From Candidatus Melainabacteria bacterium (GTDB lineage: Bacteria; Cyanobacteriota; Vampirovibrionia; Obscuribacterales; Obscuribacteraceae): 54,805 bases of DNA. Positions 32,825 through 42,816 of the stretch are shown piece by piece. Where the stretch lies: contig PLZS01000034.1 in the NCBI GenBank assembly GCA_003153555.1, positions 56,774 to 111,578 of the forward strand. The letters run 5' to 3'. Made by a program: the position numbers and the translations under genes. A model generated the notes under the pieces. It did no database searches, was not told where the DNA came from, and saw only the letters and a list, made by a program, of their open reading frames with translations. Every line of letters starts with the position of its first letter. Positions within the stretch are counted from its first letter, which is position 1.

Positions 32825-34906
32825 TTATGGAGTTGTGGAACTGTGTACTAATACAGAGATCAGTAGAAGGGCAACGATGTTCAAAATCTTGATCATCGGA
32901 TTGATGGCAGGTCCTGCAGTATCTTTGTATGGGTCGCCAACAGTGTCGCCTGTGACAGCCGCTTTGTGCGCTTCTGAACCTTTACCGCCGTGATTCCCTT
33001 CTTCAATGTACTTCTTTGCGTTATCCCAAGCACCACCGCCTGAAGTCATTGAGACTGCAACAAAGATACCGGTGACAATTGAACCCACCAACACGCCACC
33101 TAACATCTTTGCGGCTGCGTATTCACCGGGCAAAGCATTGTTCAGATAGAAATATCCGAGCGCTGCAATTGCAACAGGAGTGAGAACTGGAATCAGTGCA
33201 GGCACGATCATCAATTTGATTGCGGCTGTAGTGACGATGTCCACGCATTTTGCATAGTCCGGTTTGCCGGTGCCTTCCATGATGCCTGGAATCTCTCTGA
33301 ATTGTCGGCGCACTTCTTCAACAACAAGTCCTCCTGCATAGCCAACCGCTTCCATGGCCATGGCGGCAAAGAGAAAAGGAATCAAACCGCCGAGGAACAG
33401 TCCAGCCAATACATAGGGACTGGAAAGGTCGAAGGTGAGGGAGGCAGCTGGATTTATTTTATGAATTGCCGCTTGCAATTCTGTGGTGTATGAACTGAAG
33501 AGAACAATTGCAGCCAGACCGGCTGAGCCAATCGCATAGCCCTTCGTCACAGCCTTGGTGGTATTACCCACAGCATCCAAAGGATCGGTGACCTCGCGTA
33601 CTTCTTTTGGCATGTCGGCCATTTCAGCGATACCACCAGCGTTATCAGTAATCGGACCGTATGAGTCAATGGCCACGATAATGCCGGACATGCTCAACAT
33701 GGCCATCGCGGCCAGGGCGACACCGAAAATTCCGGCGAAACCATAAGAGGCGAGGATACCAACAACGATCACGATCACAGGCAGTGCTGTGGAGCGCATA
33801 GAAACTGCCAATCCGGCGATGATGTTTGTGGCATGACCGGTTTCAGATGCTTTGGCAATGCCGCGCACCGGACCATAGGCAGTCGAAGTGTAGTATTCGG
33901 TAATCCAAACAATCAAACCTGTGACAACCAGTCCGACCATCGAGGCCAGGAAGTAATCCAATGGCTCGCGGTTGAGACCGCTCATCATCAAATTGGTGAA
34001 GTAGTAGAAACCGCCTGCGGCGAGCACACCGGCTACGATCAGTCCTTTGTACAAAGCACCCATGATGTTTTTGCTGCCACCGAGGCGGACAAAAAATGTT
34101 CCTATGATAGATGCGATGATCGACACCGCCCCTAGTACCAATGGATAGAGAAGAATTTCTGGTCTTGTGCCAATCACGGTTATGAATGTTTCATGAGCGA
34201 GCAACATGGTGGCAATGGCGGTGACTGCATAAGTTTCAAACAAGTCAGCAGCCATCCCGGCGCAGTCGCCAACGTTGTCGCCTACGTTGTCGGCAATAAC
34301 GGCTGGGTTTCTCGGGTCATCTTCAGGAATGCCGGCTTCGACTTTACCAACCAAGTCTGCGCCTACGTCTGCAGCCTTCGTGTAAATGCCACCACCCAGT
34401 CTAGCGAACACTGAGATAAGACTGGCACCGAAGCCCAATCCAATCAAAGCTTGCACATCTTTGGTGAAGTAATAGAAGCCTGAGACGCCGAGTAGTCCTA
34501 AGCCGACGACTAGTAAACCTGTGACAGAGCCCCCGCGAAAGGCAACGCCCAACGCTTTTTCGAGACCGTCACGAGCTGCCTCTGCTGTTCTCACGTTAGC
34601 TCTAACAGAAACAAACATTCCGACATATCCCGCTAATGAGCTGAGCAAGGCACCAACTAGGAAACCAACGGCTGTGATCCAGTTGATTGCCAGTCCGATA
34701 ATAATTGCGAGCACGACACCCACAAAGGCGATCGTCGTGTACTGACGGTTCATGTAAGCGCTAGCGCCTTCTTGGATGGCGGTTGCGATTTCAACCATGC
34801 GCGGATTGCCAGGGCTTAGCTTCAGAACTTTCCAGCTGGCCCAAATACCGTAAATAATTGCACCTGCGGCGCAGGCAAATACTAAAGGGAAACCAGCTTC
34901 GTTCAT
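32825..34906 (-). CDS. hppA: Membrane-bound proton-translocating pyrophosphatase
   Basis: A 693-residue integral membrane enzyme that splits pyrophosphate and pumps protons. Family motifs are seen: [33 protein letters not shown] in segments (the D-V-G-x-x and N-V-G-D-N-V-G-D pairs) and EYYTST. At the potassium-dependence site the sequence reads [14 protein letters not shown]. The Lys after NTT and the Thr three residues on are the K+-independent pattern; the K+-dependent enzymes have Ala and Gly there. It is therefore predicted to be a K+-independent H+-PPase. GGGAG lies 8-9 bases before the ATG at 34906. Two terminator hairpins follow. Recovering energy from pyrophosphate suits a fermentative or phosphate-rich life style (inference). 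Confidence 0.97.
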   Translation of the reverse strand: MNEAGFPLVFACAAGAIIYGIWASWKVLKLSPGNPRMVEIATAIQEGASAYMNRQYTTIAFVGVVLAIIIGLAINWITAVGFLVGALLSSLAGYVGMFVSVRANVRTAEAARDGLEKALGVAFRGGSVTGLLVVGLGLLGVSGFYYFTKDVQALIGLGFGASLISVFARLGGGIYTKAADVGADLVGKVEAGIPEDDPRNPAVIADNVGDNVGDCAGMAADLFETYAVTAIATMLLAHETFITVIGTRPEILLYPLVLGAVSIIASIIGTFFVRLGGSKNIMGALYKGLIVAGVLAAGGFYYFTNLMMSGLNREPLDYFLASMVGLVVTGLIVWITEYYTSTAYGPVRGIAKASETGHATNIIAGLAVSMRSTALPVIVIVVGILASYGFAGIFGVALAAMAMLSMSGIIVAIDSYGPITDNAGGIAEMADMPKEVREVTDPLDAVGNTTKAVTKGYAIGSAGLAAIVLFSSYTTELQAAIHKINPAASLTFDLSSPYVLAGLFLGGLIPFLFAAMAMEAVGYAGGLVVEEVRRQFREIPGIMEGTGKPDYAKCVDIVTTAAIKLMIVPALIPVLTPVAIAALGYFYLNNALPGEYAAAKMLGGVLVGSIVTGIFVAVSMTSGGGAWDNAKKYIEEGNHGGKGSEAHKAAVTGDTVGDPYKDTAGPAINPMIKILNIVALLLISVLVHSSTTP

Positions 34907-35144
34907 TCCAAATAACTCCCGAAAATTTACGCCACGAGGTAGCCGTAGACCAGCACTTGGTAAGCGATGGGGGCTGAAAACACGCAGCTAAGAGTATCAG
35001 CTTACTAATAGAGATAACAGAATCTGAATTTTATTTACGCCTCATATGTGGTGGCAGTGGATATCAAGAGCATATATACGGCGAAGGAAGATGGGCTGCT
35101 GGCGTGTTAAAATTGGGATCTCACGGGAAAGTTAAGGTGGCTTC

Positions 35145-37187
35145 ATGTCGCTGAAATCAAGCCGGGTAGCTGGATTTCTCTCAGGTCTCTTATCAATAGC
35201 AACATCGGTCTCTGCCAGCTATGCGCAGACGGCCTGGAATTACGATCGAATTGTTTCTTGCACAGATGATCCAAATGCCAATTCGATCACAATGAACACT
35301 ATGAAGGGTGCCCCGATCGCACCACCGACGATTCAATATTTGCCGGGTCCGAATGGACACACGATGATGGTCGCTGACTTTGCTGGATTGAGTTACATGA
35401 TGCCACCGCACATCATTCATCCGGCTTTAAATCCCACAAAACCTGGAATCGAAGAGATTAGAATCGGTCAGTTTCAGGCCAATCCGCCAATTTGCAGAGT
35501 AGCGGCTATGTCGCAGAACCCTTCTTCTTTAAAGGGACTTTCCTTTAGTTCTAACTCAGGAGCACTGGTGGTCAAGTGGACCGGTCCAAGAGGATTAGCT
35601 CCGGAGCCAGAAGAAGTTGCCGCGATTCCCGAGAAGACGGAAGCCAAGGCTGACTTGGTTCGGCCGGATCGGGGAGCAGATGCAAAGGCGCGAGCGTTAG
35701 TCTCTGCCCGCGAAAGCACAGTCAAAACTGCAAAAATGCCACCAAGTGCGCCGCCACGAGTTTCGCCAACGGAGAGAGCACCCTCAAAAGAACTCACAGA
35801 CGACGATTTCATCGACGAAAGAGTGCAACACATTCAAGACTTGCTCGATGCGGCGCGTCGATCGAATACTGGTAAGGGGAAATCTTCGTCAACGCCTGCA
35901 AAACGGTTGCAGGCTCGTGCTGTTCCGGCCATCGCCCCGGAGCAAAATAACAAACTCCTAACAACCACTTCACAAGACCAAGCAAATGGGACAGCTACAA
36001 TCAGAATGTCAGTTCCTCCCCTAGCTCCGGCTCGCTCAAATGGTTCGCAGGACGAGGCGGGAGAGACCAGCGAAAATCCAGATTTACCAGCAAAAGAAAA
36101 ATCTGACAACCTTCGCTCTGACAAGAAAAATGAAAAACCACCTGGAGTGCCGATGGCGCGTTTATCAGTAGTAAGTGACACAGGTGCAAGCGAGCCCAAC
36201 GCCGCTGTGCAACTGCTGTCAGAGCGCAATATCATCTACAAGAGCTTTCGCCTGCACGCCCCTGAGCGCTATGTGATCGATTTGGAAAAGCCTGATGATT
36301 TAGACGAAGCTACAGTTTCGCTCTTTCAAGATAATGCTCTGTGTCGCTCAGTGAGAATAGGCTTGACTGATAAAAAGACATGCCGTCTTGTCTTTGACCT
36401 GGCAAGCGAAGCTGTGCAAGTGCAAGAAAAAACGTACGCCGAAGACGGAAAGGTTTTGACGCTCAAGATCACGTCCCAACCAGCGCCCGTCACAACAAAG
36501 TCCGGTAGACCACTGGAAGGAGTTAGCCTCGTTCTTGATGCCGGCCATGGTGGCAGTGATCCAGGCGCACAACGTGGCGATGCACAGGAAAAAGAGATGA
36601 CCTTAGGCATCGTTAACCAGCTCAAGAAGCGCCTTGAGGCCAATGGTGCATTCATTACCATGACACGCAGTGACGATACTTTTGTATCGCTCGAAGACCG
36701 CGTCAAAGTGACGAATCTTGTTATGCCTAAAGCTTTCGTTAGTGTTCACATCAACGCCTTGGAAAGCACGTCGGATATCAAAGGTATAGAAACCTATTTC
36801 CAAACCGAGCAAAGCAGGCCCCTTGCAGAAGCGATCCACAACAGCCTGTTTACGTCACTGGGGGTGCCCAACCGGGGCATTCGTAAAGCTCGTTTTTACG
36901 TGATTAATCACACCTCAGTGCCGGCAATCCTGGCGGAGGTCGGATATATATCGAATAAGGATGAACGTGAGAAATTAATATCATCTGATTACCAAGGCAA
37001 GGTTGCAGACGCTCTTGCTCAGGGTGTTATTCTCTATGTCGGGAAAAGTCCGGAGATGCCAGAGAGTACTGTCAGGACGGCTCCTGCGATTAATGCCAAT
37101 CAGCGGTTAGAGCGGGGAACATCTGCAGGACCGGCCAAGTCTGTTGCTGCAAGTCTTTCAGGAAGCGGAGCTAGCGCCAAGCAGTGA
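35145..37187 (+). CDS. AMIN-domain N-acetylmuramoyl-L-alanine amidase
   Basis: A 680-residue secreted amidase that cleaves the sugar-peptide bond of peptidoglycan during cell separation. It has a signal peptide (about 1-28). A long Pro/Ala/Ser/Lys-rich low-complexity linker spans about 150-345. An AMIN-like domain at about 350-442 (VQLLSERNIIYKSFRLHAPE...) targets such enzymes to septa or secretins. The Amidase_3 domain at about 460-635 has zinc ligands in LDAGHGGSDPG (His about 468), QEKEMTL (Glu), SVHINA (His) and catalytic Glu in AILAEVGYISN. The gene is immediately upstream of murI, with its stop 28 bases before the chosen murI start. Gene symbol is left blank because AmiA/B/C cannot be separated here. 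Confidence 0.93.
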   Translation: MSLKSSRVAGFLSGLLSIATSVSASYAQTAWNYDRIVSCTDDPNANSITMNTMKGAPIAPPTIQYLPGPNGHTMMVADFAGLSYMMPPHIIHPALNPTKPGIEEIRIGQFQANPPICRVAAMSQNPSSLKGLSFSSNSGALVVKWTGPRGLAPEPEEVAAIPEKTEAKADLVRPDRGADAKARALVSARESTVKTAKMPPSAPPRVSPTERAPSKELTDDDFIDERVQHIQDLLDAARRSNTGKGKSSSTPAKRLQARAVPAIAPEQNNKLLTTTSQDQANGTATIRMSVPPLAPARSNGSQDEAGETSENPDLPAKEKSDNLRSDKKNEKPPGVPMARLSVVSDTGASEPNAAVQLLSERNIIYKSFRLHAPERYVIDLEKPDDLDEATVSLFQDNALCRSVRIGLTDKKTCRLVFDLASEAVQVQEKTYAEDGKVLTLKITSQPAPVTTKSGRPLEGVSLVLDAGHGGSDPGAQRGDAQEKEMTLGIVNQLKKRLEANGAFITMTRSDDTFVSLEDRVKVTNLVMPKAFVSVHINALESTSDIKGIETYFQTEQSRPLAEAIHNSLFTSLGVPNRGIRKARFYVINHTSVPAILAEVGYISNKDEREKLISSDYQGKVADALAQGVILYVGKSPEMPESTVRTAPAINANQRLERGTSAGPAKSVAASLSGSGASAKQ

Positions 37188-37215
37188 AATGAGCGTTTAC
37201 AGAGGTAATCGGGAA

Positions 37216-38130
37216 ATGGCCAACGGACAGCTAAAAGACTTCAAGCGCATCGGATTGTTTGACTCCGGCGTTGGTGGTCTATCTGTCCTGAGAGAACTGG
37301 CAAAGCTACCAGCGCTTGCTAAGGGACGAAAATTCTCATACGTTGGTGACACCGCTCGGTGCCCCTACGGTAATCGCGACTCCGCGGAAATCGTGCGTTA
37401 TGTGGATGAGATAGTTGATTTCCTCGTCGGTAAAAACGTTGATGCCATCGTTATGGCTTGCAATACAAGCGCCGCCTGCGCCTTTGAATCAGCACAGAAA
37501 CGGTCTCCGGTGCCGGTTTTTGATTTAATTACGACGACTGCTGAATATGCGGCTGGCTTGAACAAAAAAGTGGGCGTAATGGCCACAGCATCAACGGTTC
37601 GCAGTCACGTTTTCTCACGCTTGATCAAGTCGCAGCAACCGGGATTGGATGTGTTTGAATTAGCCTGCCCGGAGTTTGTACCGATAGTCGAGAGCGGATA
37701 TATCGACCAAGCAACTACGATGGGCTTCGTTGAGCAGCATGTGGAAACATTGCTTAAGCAAGAAGTTGAAGTGCTGATCCTGGGCTGCACTCACTTTCCC
37801 TTCCTGAGGTCACAGCTCGAATATCTTCTCAAGGGACGTGTTCAAATTATCGACCCAGCCGTCGTTCTTCGTGAACATTTGACCGCTGGTCTGAACGGTA
37901 ACAACAATCTCTCCTGCACTCAAGACGAATTCAATTTCTATGTCACAGGCAGCGCCGATGGGTTTGCCCGCGCTGCCACAAGTTGCCTTGGCACTCTTCC
38001 GGGTCCGGTGCACGTGATCTCTGTTGAACAAATTTCTGAGCAAAGTCTCATGGAAAAGATAACAGACGTTGTAATCGCCGCAGCGGAGTCAATGACGTCA
38101 CCTGTGGTGCCCAGCACTGTCGCTCCATAA
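37216..38130 (+). CDS. murI: Glutamate racemase
   Basis: A 304-residue enzyme that makes D-glutamate for peptidoglycan precursors. Motifs: IGLFDSGVGGLSVLREL (start region), YVGDTARCPYGNR, MACNTSAACAF with one catalytic Cys and LGCTHFPFLR with the second. I chose the ATG at 37216 because AGAGGT sits 9 bases upstream. Earlier in-frame ATG codons (such as 37189) have no ribosome-binding site and overlap the amidase stop region. The two cell-wall genes, amidase and murI, probably share a transcript. Length is normal. Confidence 0.96.
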   Translation: MANGQLKDFKRIGLFDSGVGGLSVLRELAKLPALAKGRKFSYVGDTARCPYGNRDSAEIVRYVDEIVDFLVGKNVDAIVMACNTSAACAFESAQKRSPVPVFDLITTTAEYAAGLNKKVGVMATASTVRSHVFSRLIKSQQPGLDVFELACPEFVPIVESGYIDQATTMGFVEQHVETLLKQEVEVLILGCTHFPFLRSQLEYLLKGRVQIIDPAVVLREHLTAGLNGNNNLSCTQDEFNFYVTGSADGFARAATSCLGTLPGPVHVISVEQISEQSLMEKITDVVIAAAESMTSPVVPSTVAP

Positions 38131-38300
38131 GATACATACGCTTCATATCGTGTAAATATCTTCGCCACCCACAGCCAGTCTGGCTGCGCTTCACGTTAAG
38201 GAACGTATAAGTAAAAACGAGCGAATGGTTGTAAGGGAAAAACGATGCTAGAGTAATCTCAATAATGCATCCGTGACCAGGACATTTTGAGAGGGCGCCC

Positions 38301-38600
38301 ATGGGCTGTAAGACAGATTCATTTTACGCGGAAGTGCTGAACCAAGAGATTGTTGAAGCGATCAACAACGATTTCGGTAAGGCCGTGCTGCGGCTTCCCA
38401 ATCAAGGCAGAGGTGAGGTTAGAGAGGAAGTGCTAGTTTACTTCTCCGCCATCGCCATGCAGCAAGTGAACTCGATTGCCGAAAAGCACGGAATCAATGA
38501 TCAAGAAGCTTTACACGAGTTGTATCAACTCATGCGCGTCAACTTGGTGCAGGGATTTAGAATCGGGCAAAACATGAAGCAGACCTGGTCACCTAGTTAG
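38301..38600 (+). CDS. Conserved-looking small protein, unknown function
   Basis: A 99-residue soluble protein beginning MGCKTDSFYAEVL. It is mostly helical in character, with amphipathic stretches (EIVEAINNDFGKAVLRL, VNSIAEKHGINDQEALHEL, RVNLVQGFRIGQNM) and no signal or membrane segment. The ATG at 38301 has GAGAGGG about 6 bases upstream. It has its own intergenic regions on both sides and is followed by two hairpins. No family is recognised. Confidence 0.55.
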   Translation: MGCKTDSFYAEVLNQEIVEAINNDFGKAVLRLPNQGRGEVREEVLVYFSAIAMQQVNSIAEKHGINDQEALHELYQLMRVNLVQGFRIGQNMKQTWSPS

Positions 38601-38993
38601 CAATACCTGGTTAGCAATTACAGTCTTCAAAGACTGTTGCTCATTTATCATCTGATAAATGAATCAATTGCTGGGCACCGTCTATAGTGTCACTAGCCTG
38701 CGCCGCTGAATCTAGTCCGCCAATACGGCAGAATTCAACTCACTCTACCCCTGGGTTGAATAGAGCCAGTTGACCTTTGCTCCTTTGGCAATCCTGGCGC
38801 AAGAGGCTCTTAGATTAGAATTTCAACACAATGCATCAACCTGTGATTCCACATACCGACAGCCATACAGGCTCTTCTACCGCATTGAAAGTCGACGATT
38901 TAGACTGGCTCTCCGCCCACTCACTATAGGCTGACAGGGAATAATTGTTTAAGATTGAAGCGATTGAGACCTTAATAAGGATATGTTCCGCTC
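38601..38993. other. Intergenic region with two adjacent hairpins
   Basis: No gene is supported here. Two tight inverted repeats lie at the left end: CAGTCTT-CA-AAGACTG (38621-38636) and CATTTATCA-TC-TGATAAATG (38642-38661). The word GTTAGCAAT also recurs at 38596 and 38610 as a direct repeat. The rest shows no clear promoter or RNA gene. The hairpins could terminate the 99-residue protein transcript or serve as an operator for the kinase gene. Confidence 0.5.
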
Positions 38994-40853
38994 GTGGGCT
39001 TAGAAGAGATCAAGTCAGCAGTGAAGATGAGTTGTATGAGGTGCCAGGAAGAATTCCCTGAAGGCACTCAAATTTGTCCACACGACGGAACAAAGTTGAT
39101 TCTCGCGCTGCCTGACCCACTGATTGGTAAAACCTTCGCCGAGCGATATGAAATTATCGAAGTGCTTGGGCGCGGTGGCATGAGTGTCGTTTATAAGGCC
39201 AAGCAAAAGTACATGCAAAACTTTGTTGCGATCAAAGTTTTGCATCCTCAATTTGATTCGGATCCATCCAATTTCGAAAGGTTCAAGCAGGAAGCAATCG
39301 CAGCGATTTCGATTAGAGACAAAAACGTTATCCAAGTTCTCGATTTTGGCATCAGCGACGGACAATCGTTTTTGATCATGGAATATCTTGAGGGGCAAGA
39401 TCTGGCCGATTGGCTGGAAAAAAATGGTGACATGCCGGTTGAACGAGCCTTAAATATTTTCATTCAAGCTTGCGATGGATTGGCTCAGGCTCATGCGAAA
39501 GGGGTTATTCATCGCGACCTTAAGCCAGGGAACCTGTTCTTGATCAAAGAATCAGGCGGGGCTGAGTTAGTTAAAATAGTGGATTTTGGCATCGCGAAAA
39601 TTCAACCACGAGACGGAACGGCTGCGCAGAATTTGACGCAGCCTGGAGAAGTGTTTGGCAGTCCTCTCTACATGAGTCCCGAGCAGTGTCAAGGCAAAAA
39701 ACTGGACGCCCGATCAGATATCTACTCCCTGGGCTGCGTGCTCTATGAAACACTCACTGGCATGCCACCACTGATGGGGATAAATTCTTTCGAGACAATG
39801 AATAAGCATGTCGGTGAACAACCTCTGCCTCTGCGTGGAGTGGCACCGAGTAAGGATATTCCAGAACTTCTCGATGCCTGCGTTTTGAAAGCGATCAGAA
39901 AGGATCCAGATCAGCGCCAACAGTCAATGCTCGATTTAAAGAAGGAATTGATCGAGTCCGTAAAGAATTCCAGAATATATCTTGGAGAATCCGAAAGTTA
40001 TTCGCCAAAAATATTTACTGGAGAAGAGAGCGGATCGGAATCAACAACACCCTTAGAACCACCCGAGAAGGCAGATTCAAGACCATCAGAAGCGCTGCAG
40101 CAATTAGTGCTTGACGCAGTCAAACTAACTGAAAGACAAGACGCACGCAATAAGCAACTGCGCCAGATGATATTCGTACTCTACGGACTGCTCGGCACCC
40201 TTGTTGTTGCTGGAGCGTATTTCTTAACCGCGCCGGGACCGGCCTCGGATCCTGCTCCTGTATACAAGAAACAGCTTTATTTATGGAAGATAAGCGACGG
40301 AGAACAAGCAATCCGAGAAGGCAAGTACAAGGAAGGCATAGCTAGCTACCAATCAGCCGTTGATATGTCAGCTGATTTCGGAGCGGGTACAGAGAAGAAA
40401 ACAAAAGCATTGTTTGGACTGCTGGTCTGCTTGCAACGCGGAGGAGGCAGCCCGGAGTTAATTAATGCTACACGCCATAAGCTGCTCGATGCCAATGTAA
40501 AACATATGGAATACATTTACGGAACCGATGGTCACGACCTCGTCCAAATCGTAGATATGGACGCAGGGCTGCTGCAACGAATTGGTGGCGATAAAGTTGA
40601 TGTTGCATACGCTGAATCTTTAGCGAAAGAGTATGTTACTGATGCCAAATCAGAATTTGGAAAACGTAACTATGTAAAGGCTATAAGCTGGCTACAAGAG
40701 GCGCTCGAAATTGAGGAGCAGACACACTGCAAAGCAGGAGTGTCGGCAACGGCGTCTGAGTTTGCAGAAAACAGCGACGCTTTAGAACATGTAGAAACAA
40801 TCAAGAAACTACTTGAACGTGCTCGCGTTGCTGAGCAAGAAACGAAGAGTTAA
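38994..40853 (+). CDS. Membrane Ser/Thr protein kinase with N-terminal zinc ribbon
   Basis: A 619-residue PknB-type kinase. The N-terminus has a small zinc ribbon, C14-x2-C17 ... CPHD (C28). The kinase domain spans about 51-315: glycine loop VLGRGGMSVVYK, K81 in VAIKVL, catalytic HRDLKPGN (H173-R174-D175), DFG as VDFGIAK (D197), and SPEQC. A membrane helix at about 389-413 puts the C-terminal region outside; it has TPR-like helices (EQAIREGKYKEGIASYQSAV) and may sense an envelope ligand. The GTG at 38994 lacks a close ribosome-binding site; the ATG at 39027 (MSCMRC) would begin exactly with the zinc ribbon and is an alternative start. It converges with a second kinase gene 43 bases away. Confidence 0.9.
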   Translation: MGLEEIKSAVKMSCMRCQEEFPEGTQICPHDGTKLILALPDPLIGKTFAERYEIIEVLGRGGMSVVYKAKQKYMQNFVAIKVLHPQFDSDPSNFERFKQEAIAAISIRDKNVIQVLDFGISDGQSFLIMEYLEGQDLADWLEKNGDMPVERALNIFIQACDGLAQAHAKGVIHRDLKPGNLFLIKESGGAELVKIVDFGIAKIQPRDGTAAQNLTQPGEVFGSPLYMSPEQCQGKKLDARSDIYSLGCVLYETLTGMPPLMGINSFETMNKHVGEQPLPLRGVAPSKDIPELLDACVLKAIRKDPDQRQQSMLDLKKELIESVKNSRIYLGESESYSPKIFTGEESGSESTTPLEPPEKADSRPSEALQQLVLDAVKLTERQDARNKQLRQMIFVLYGLLGTLVVAGAYFLTAPGPASDPAPVYKKQLYLWKISDGEQAIREGKYKEGIASYQSAVDMSADFGAGTEKKTKALFGLLVCLQRGGGSPELINATRHKLLDANVKHMEYIYGTDGHDLVQIVDMDAGLLQRIGGDKVDVAYAESLAKEYVTDAKSEFGKRNYVKAISWLQEALEIEEQTHCKAGVSATASEFAENSDALEHVETIKKLLERARVAEQETKS

Positions 40854-40862
40854 CTAAGCAAA

Positions 40863-40878
40863 GCACCAGCAATGGTGC
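40863..40878. terminator. Convergent terminator-like hairpin
   Basis: GCACC (40863-40867) and GGTGC (40874-40878) form a 5-bp stem with a 6-base loop, followed by ACATTTTGC. It lies between two convergent kinase genes and is weak by itself. Confidence 0.4.
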
Positions 40879-40896
40879 ACATTTTGCTGACCAGCT

Positions 40897-42459
40897 CTAT
40901 TTTTTGTCGATGTGGGCGACCATTTTGCTGATCGTGCTCATCAGAGCATCATTGTGTAAGCCAGTCCAAAAGCCATATCCAATCAAAATAATCAAGACGA
41001 GTGTTAGCAGACTCTGGACCTGTCCAAGTGGGCTTGACTTGCTCATCGCCACTTTCGCTTTGGAACTAAATCCTTTCGTCTGACCATCGACTCGATTAGG
41101 TCGAGTCGCACTGTATGCGCCTACAGGACCGGTTAATTGATGATTGCATTTGATGCAGAACTTGATGCCTGCCTGCACAGATGCATGACAGTAGGGACAA
41201 GTATCCATCAGTTCAGGGGGACTATGTTCTGCTTCTTCGTCATTGCCTTTACGCTGAAACCGGCTCATCCAGCCACTATCTGACAGGATCTTGTTGCTTT
41301 TGGACGTCCTCTGTTCGTTCGAAGACTCTTTGTTGCGCATGAATTGAACTCCGTCTAATTCAGCAGCAGCCTTAGCAACTTGCATAGTTAGAGATTTGGT
41401 GGCTTCATCCTCTAGCGTGGCTTTGTGAAGTGCCTCCGCCTCGCTGACAAGGTCTTTGAAGTTCGCAACTTCGATGCGATGCTTGAATGTGCGCAACTTG
41501 AGCGAGTCCCGCGACAGAGCATCATGCAGTTCGGTGCCGAACTCTTGAATCGTTTGATGACGAGTTTCTGGATCTTTCAACAAAGCTTTATTCAAAACGT
41601 GCGTAACTTCTGAGCACACTTTCAGCTCAGGTAGAGCTTGATTGAAGGGGATCGGAGTGGCATATAAATGAGCATCCAACATTTCGATGGCCGACTTCGC
41701 AGCGAAAGGAAGCTTGCCGGTTAGTGTTTCATAAACGCAAATGGCGAGGGAATAAATATCGCTGCGCGGATCGACGACGGTTGATGATAAGCATTGCTCG
41801 GGACTCATATAGGGCGGGCTGCCGCATACATCACCCACCTTAGTGATTTGATAAGCATCTTCCTGCTTCGGATCTCGCAACTTAGACAATCCAAAGTCAA
41901 CAAGTGTGACCCAATCATCATCGTTGGCATTTCTGCTCAACATGATATTTTCCGGCTTCAAATCGCGGTGCACCAAATCCATCTCATGAGCTGTTGCCAG
42001 TCCATCGATTACTTGCTGAAAAATGTGGTCAGCGCGCTCGAACGGCACCAACCCATCTTGTTTGATTACGTTCTTGAGACTGGTGCCCTCAAGATAATCC
42101 ATGACGATATAAGGCTGGCGCTGCGCGCTCATGCCGAAATCGTAGAGGGTAATGATGTGGTGATGCTTAACCTGAGAAACCGTTTTTGCTTCACGATGGA
42201 AGCGCTTTACGGCTTCAGGCTCAGCAACAAGGTGCGAGTGGAGCATTTTCACTGCCATAAATCGGTCCATCAGCTCGTGACGGACTTTATAAACAACTCC
42301 CATGCCGCCGCGTCCGACAACACCTAAAACTTCATAACGGTCAGCCAAACGGGTGCCAACAAGGGGATCTTTATCGATAGACTTAAGCAGCGACGAATCA
42401 TCCGGACAACGCTCAACCGAGTCCTCATACTCTGAAAAGCATTCAGGGCAAGATTTCAA
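40897..42459 (-). CDS. Ser/Thr protein kinase with two zinc ribbons
   Basis: About 520 residues. An N-terminal zinc ribbon (CPEC...CPDD) comes first. The kinase domain has VVGRGGMGVVYK, MAVKML, HRDLKPEN, VDFGLSK and SPEQC. A linker follows, then a second zinc ribbon (CPYC...CIKC) and one C-terminal membrane helix (about 500-515, LLTLVLIILIGYGF). The kinase is therefore cytosolic and tail-anchored, unlike the neighbouring one. The start codon is uncertain. A TTG at 42459 (giving MKSCPEC) has CGGGAG about 11 bases upstream and matches the short N-terminus of the other kinase; a GTG at 42546 would add 29 residues without a ribosome-binding site. Targets are unknown. Confidence 0.88.
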   Translation of the reverse strand: MKSCPECFSEYEDSVERCPDDSSLLKSIDKDPLVGTRLADRYEVLGVVGRGGMGVVYKVRHELMDRFMAVKMLHSHLVAEPEAVKRFHREAKTVSQVKHHHIITLYDFGMSAQRQPYIVMDYLEGTSLKNVIKQDGLVPFERADHIFQQVIDGLATAHEMDLVHRDLKPENIMLSRNANDDDWVTLVDFGLSKLRDPKQEDAYQITKVGDVCGSPPYMSPEQCLSSTVVDPRSDIYSLAICVYETLTGKLPFAAKSAIEMLDAHLYATPIPFNQALPELKVCSEVTHVLNKALLKDPETRHQTIQEFGTELHDALSRDSLKLRTFKHRIEVANFKDLVSEAEALHKATLEDEATKSLTMQVAKAAAELDGVQFMRNKESSNEQRTSKSNKILSDSGWMSRFQRKGNDEEAEHSPPELMDTCPYCHASVQAGIKFCIKCNHQLTGPVGAYSATRPNRVDGQTKGFSSKAKVAMSKSSPLGQVQSLLTLVLIILIGYGFWTGLHNDALMSTISKMVAHIDKK

Positions 42460-42816
42460 CTGATTTTCGACTCCCGAAGCATCGCCATCTCCCGAGAGCG
42501 CATGGCGCCAATAGACGTTATCTCCATACCCGTGTGGTCCGAGCACTAAACTGAGATGCGCGCGCCCGAAGTCAGCTACCGAGCCCGGTCAAGGTGAGTC
42601 GTAGTTCTGATAAACCCTAATTTAATCTGCCTTGCTGAGCGGCGCCTAACTTATCCTCGGGATGCCCTGCCCTTAATCAGCGCTATCCAGAATCGCCGAT
42701 TCGAAGACCGCCTCTCCCCGACGAGCGCTATCCAACGAGCGCGTAACCGACGAGTGCCTATTCGAAGATCGCACAAGCGACGAACTACTCGCCTGCTGCA
42801 AGCGAAGCTGCTGCGC
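42460..42816. other. Intergenic region with imperfect short repeats
   Basis: Part of this stretch may be the N-terminal extension of the kinase gene. The rest has no supported gene. The word AGCGCTATCCA recurs at 42679-42689 and 42724-42734, and ATTCGAAGA at 42699-42707 and 42760-42768, with repeated CGACGAG words. This looks like a decayed duplication. Short frames here are not convincing. Confidence 0.45.

Noticed and set aside
34193..34414. Plus-strand frames opposite the pyrophosphatase and other core genes
   Set aside because: They are antisense shadows of strongly conserved proteins with no start signals.
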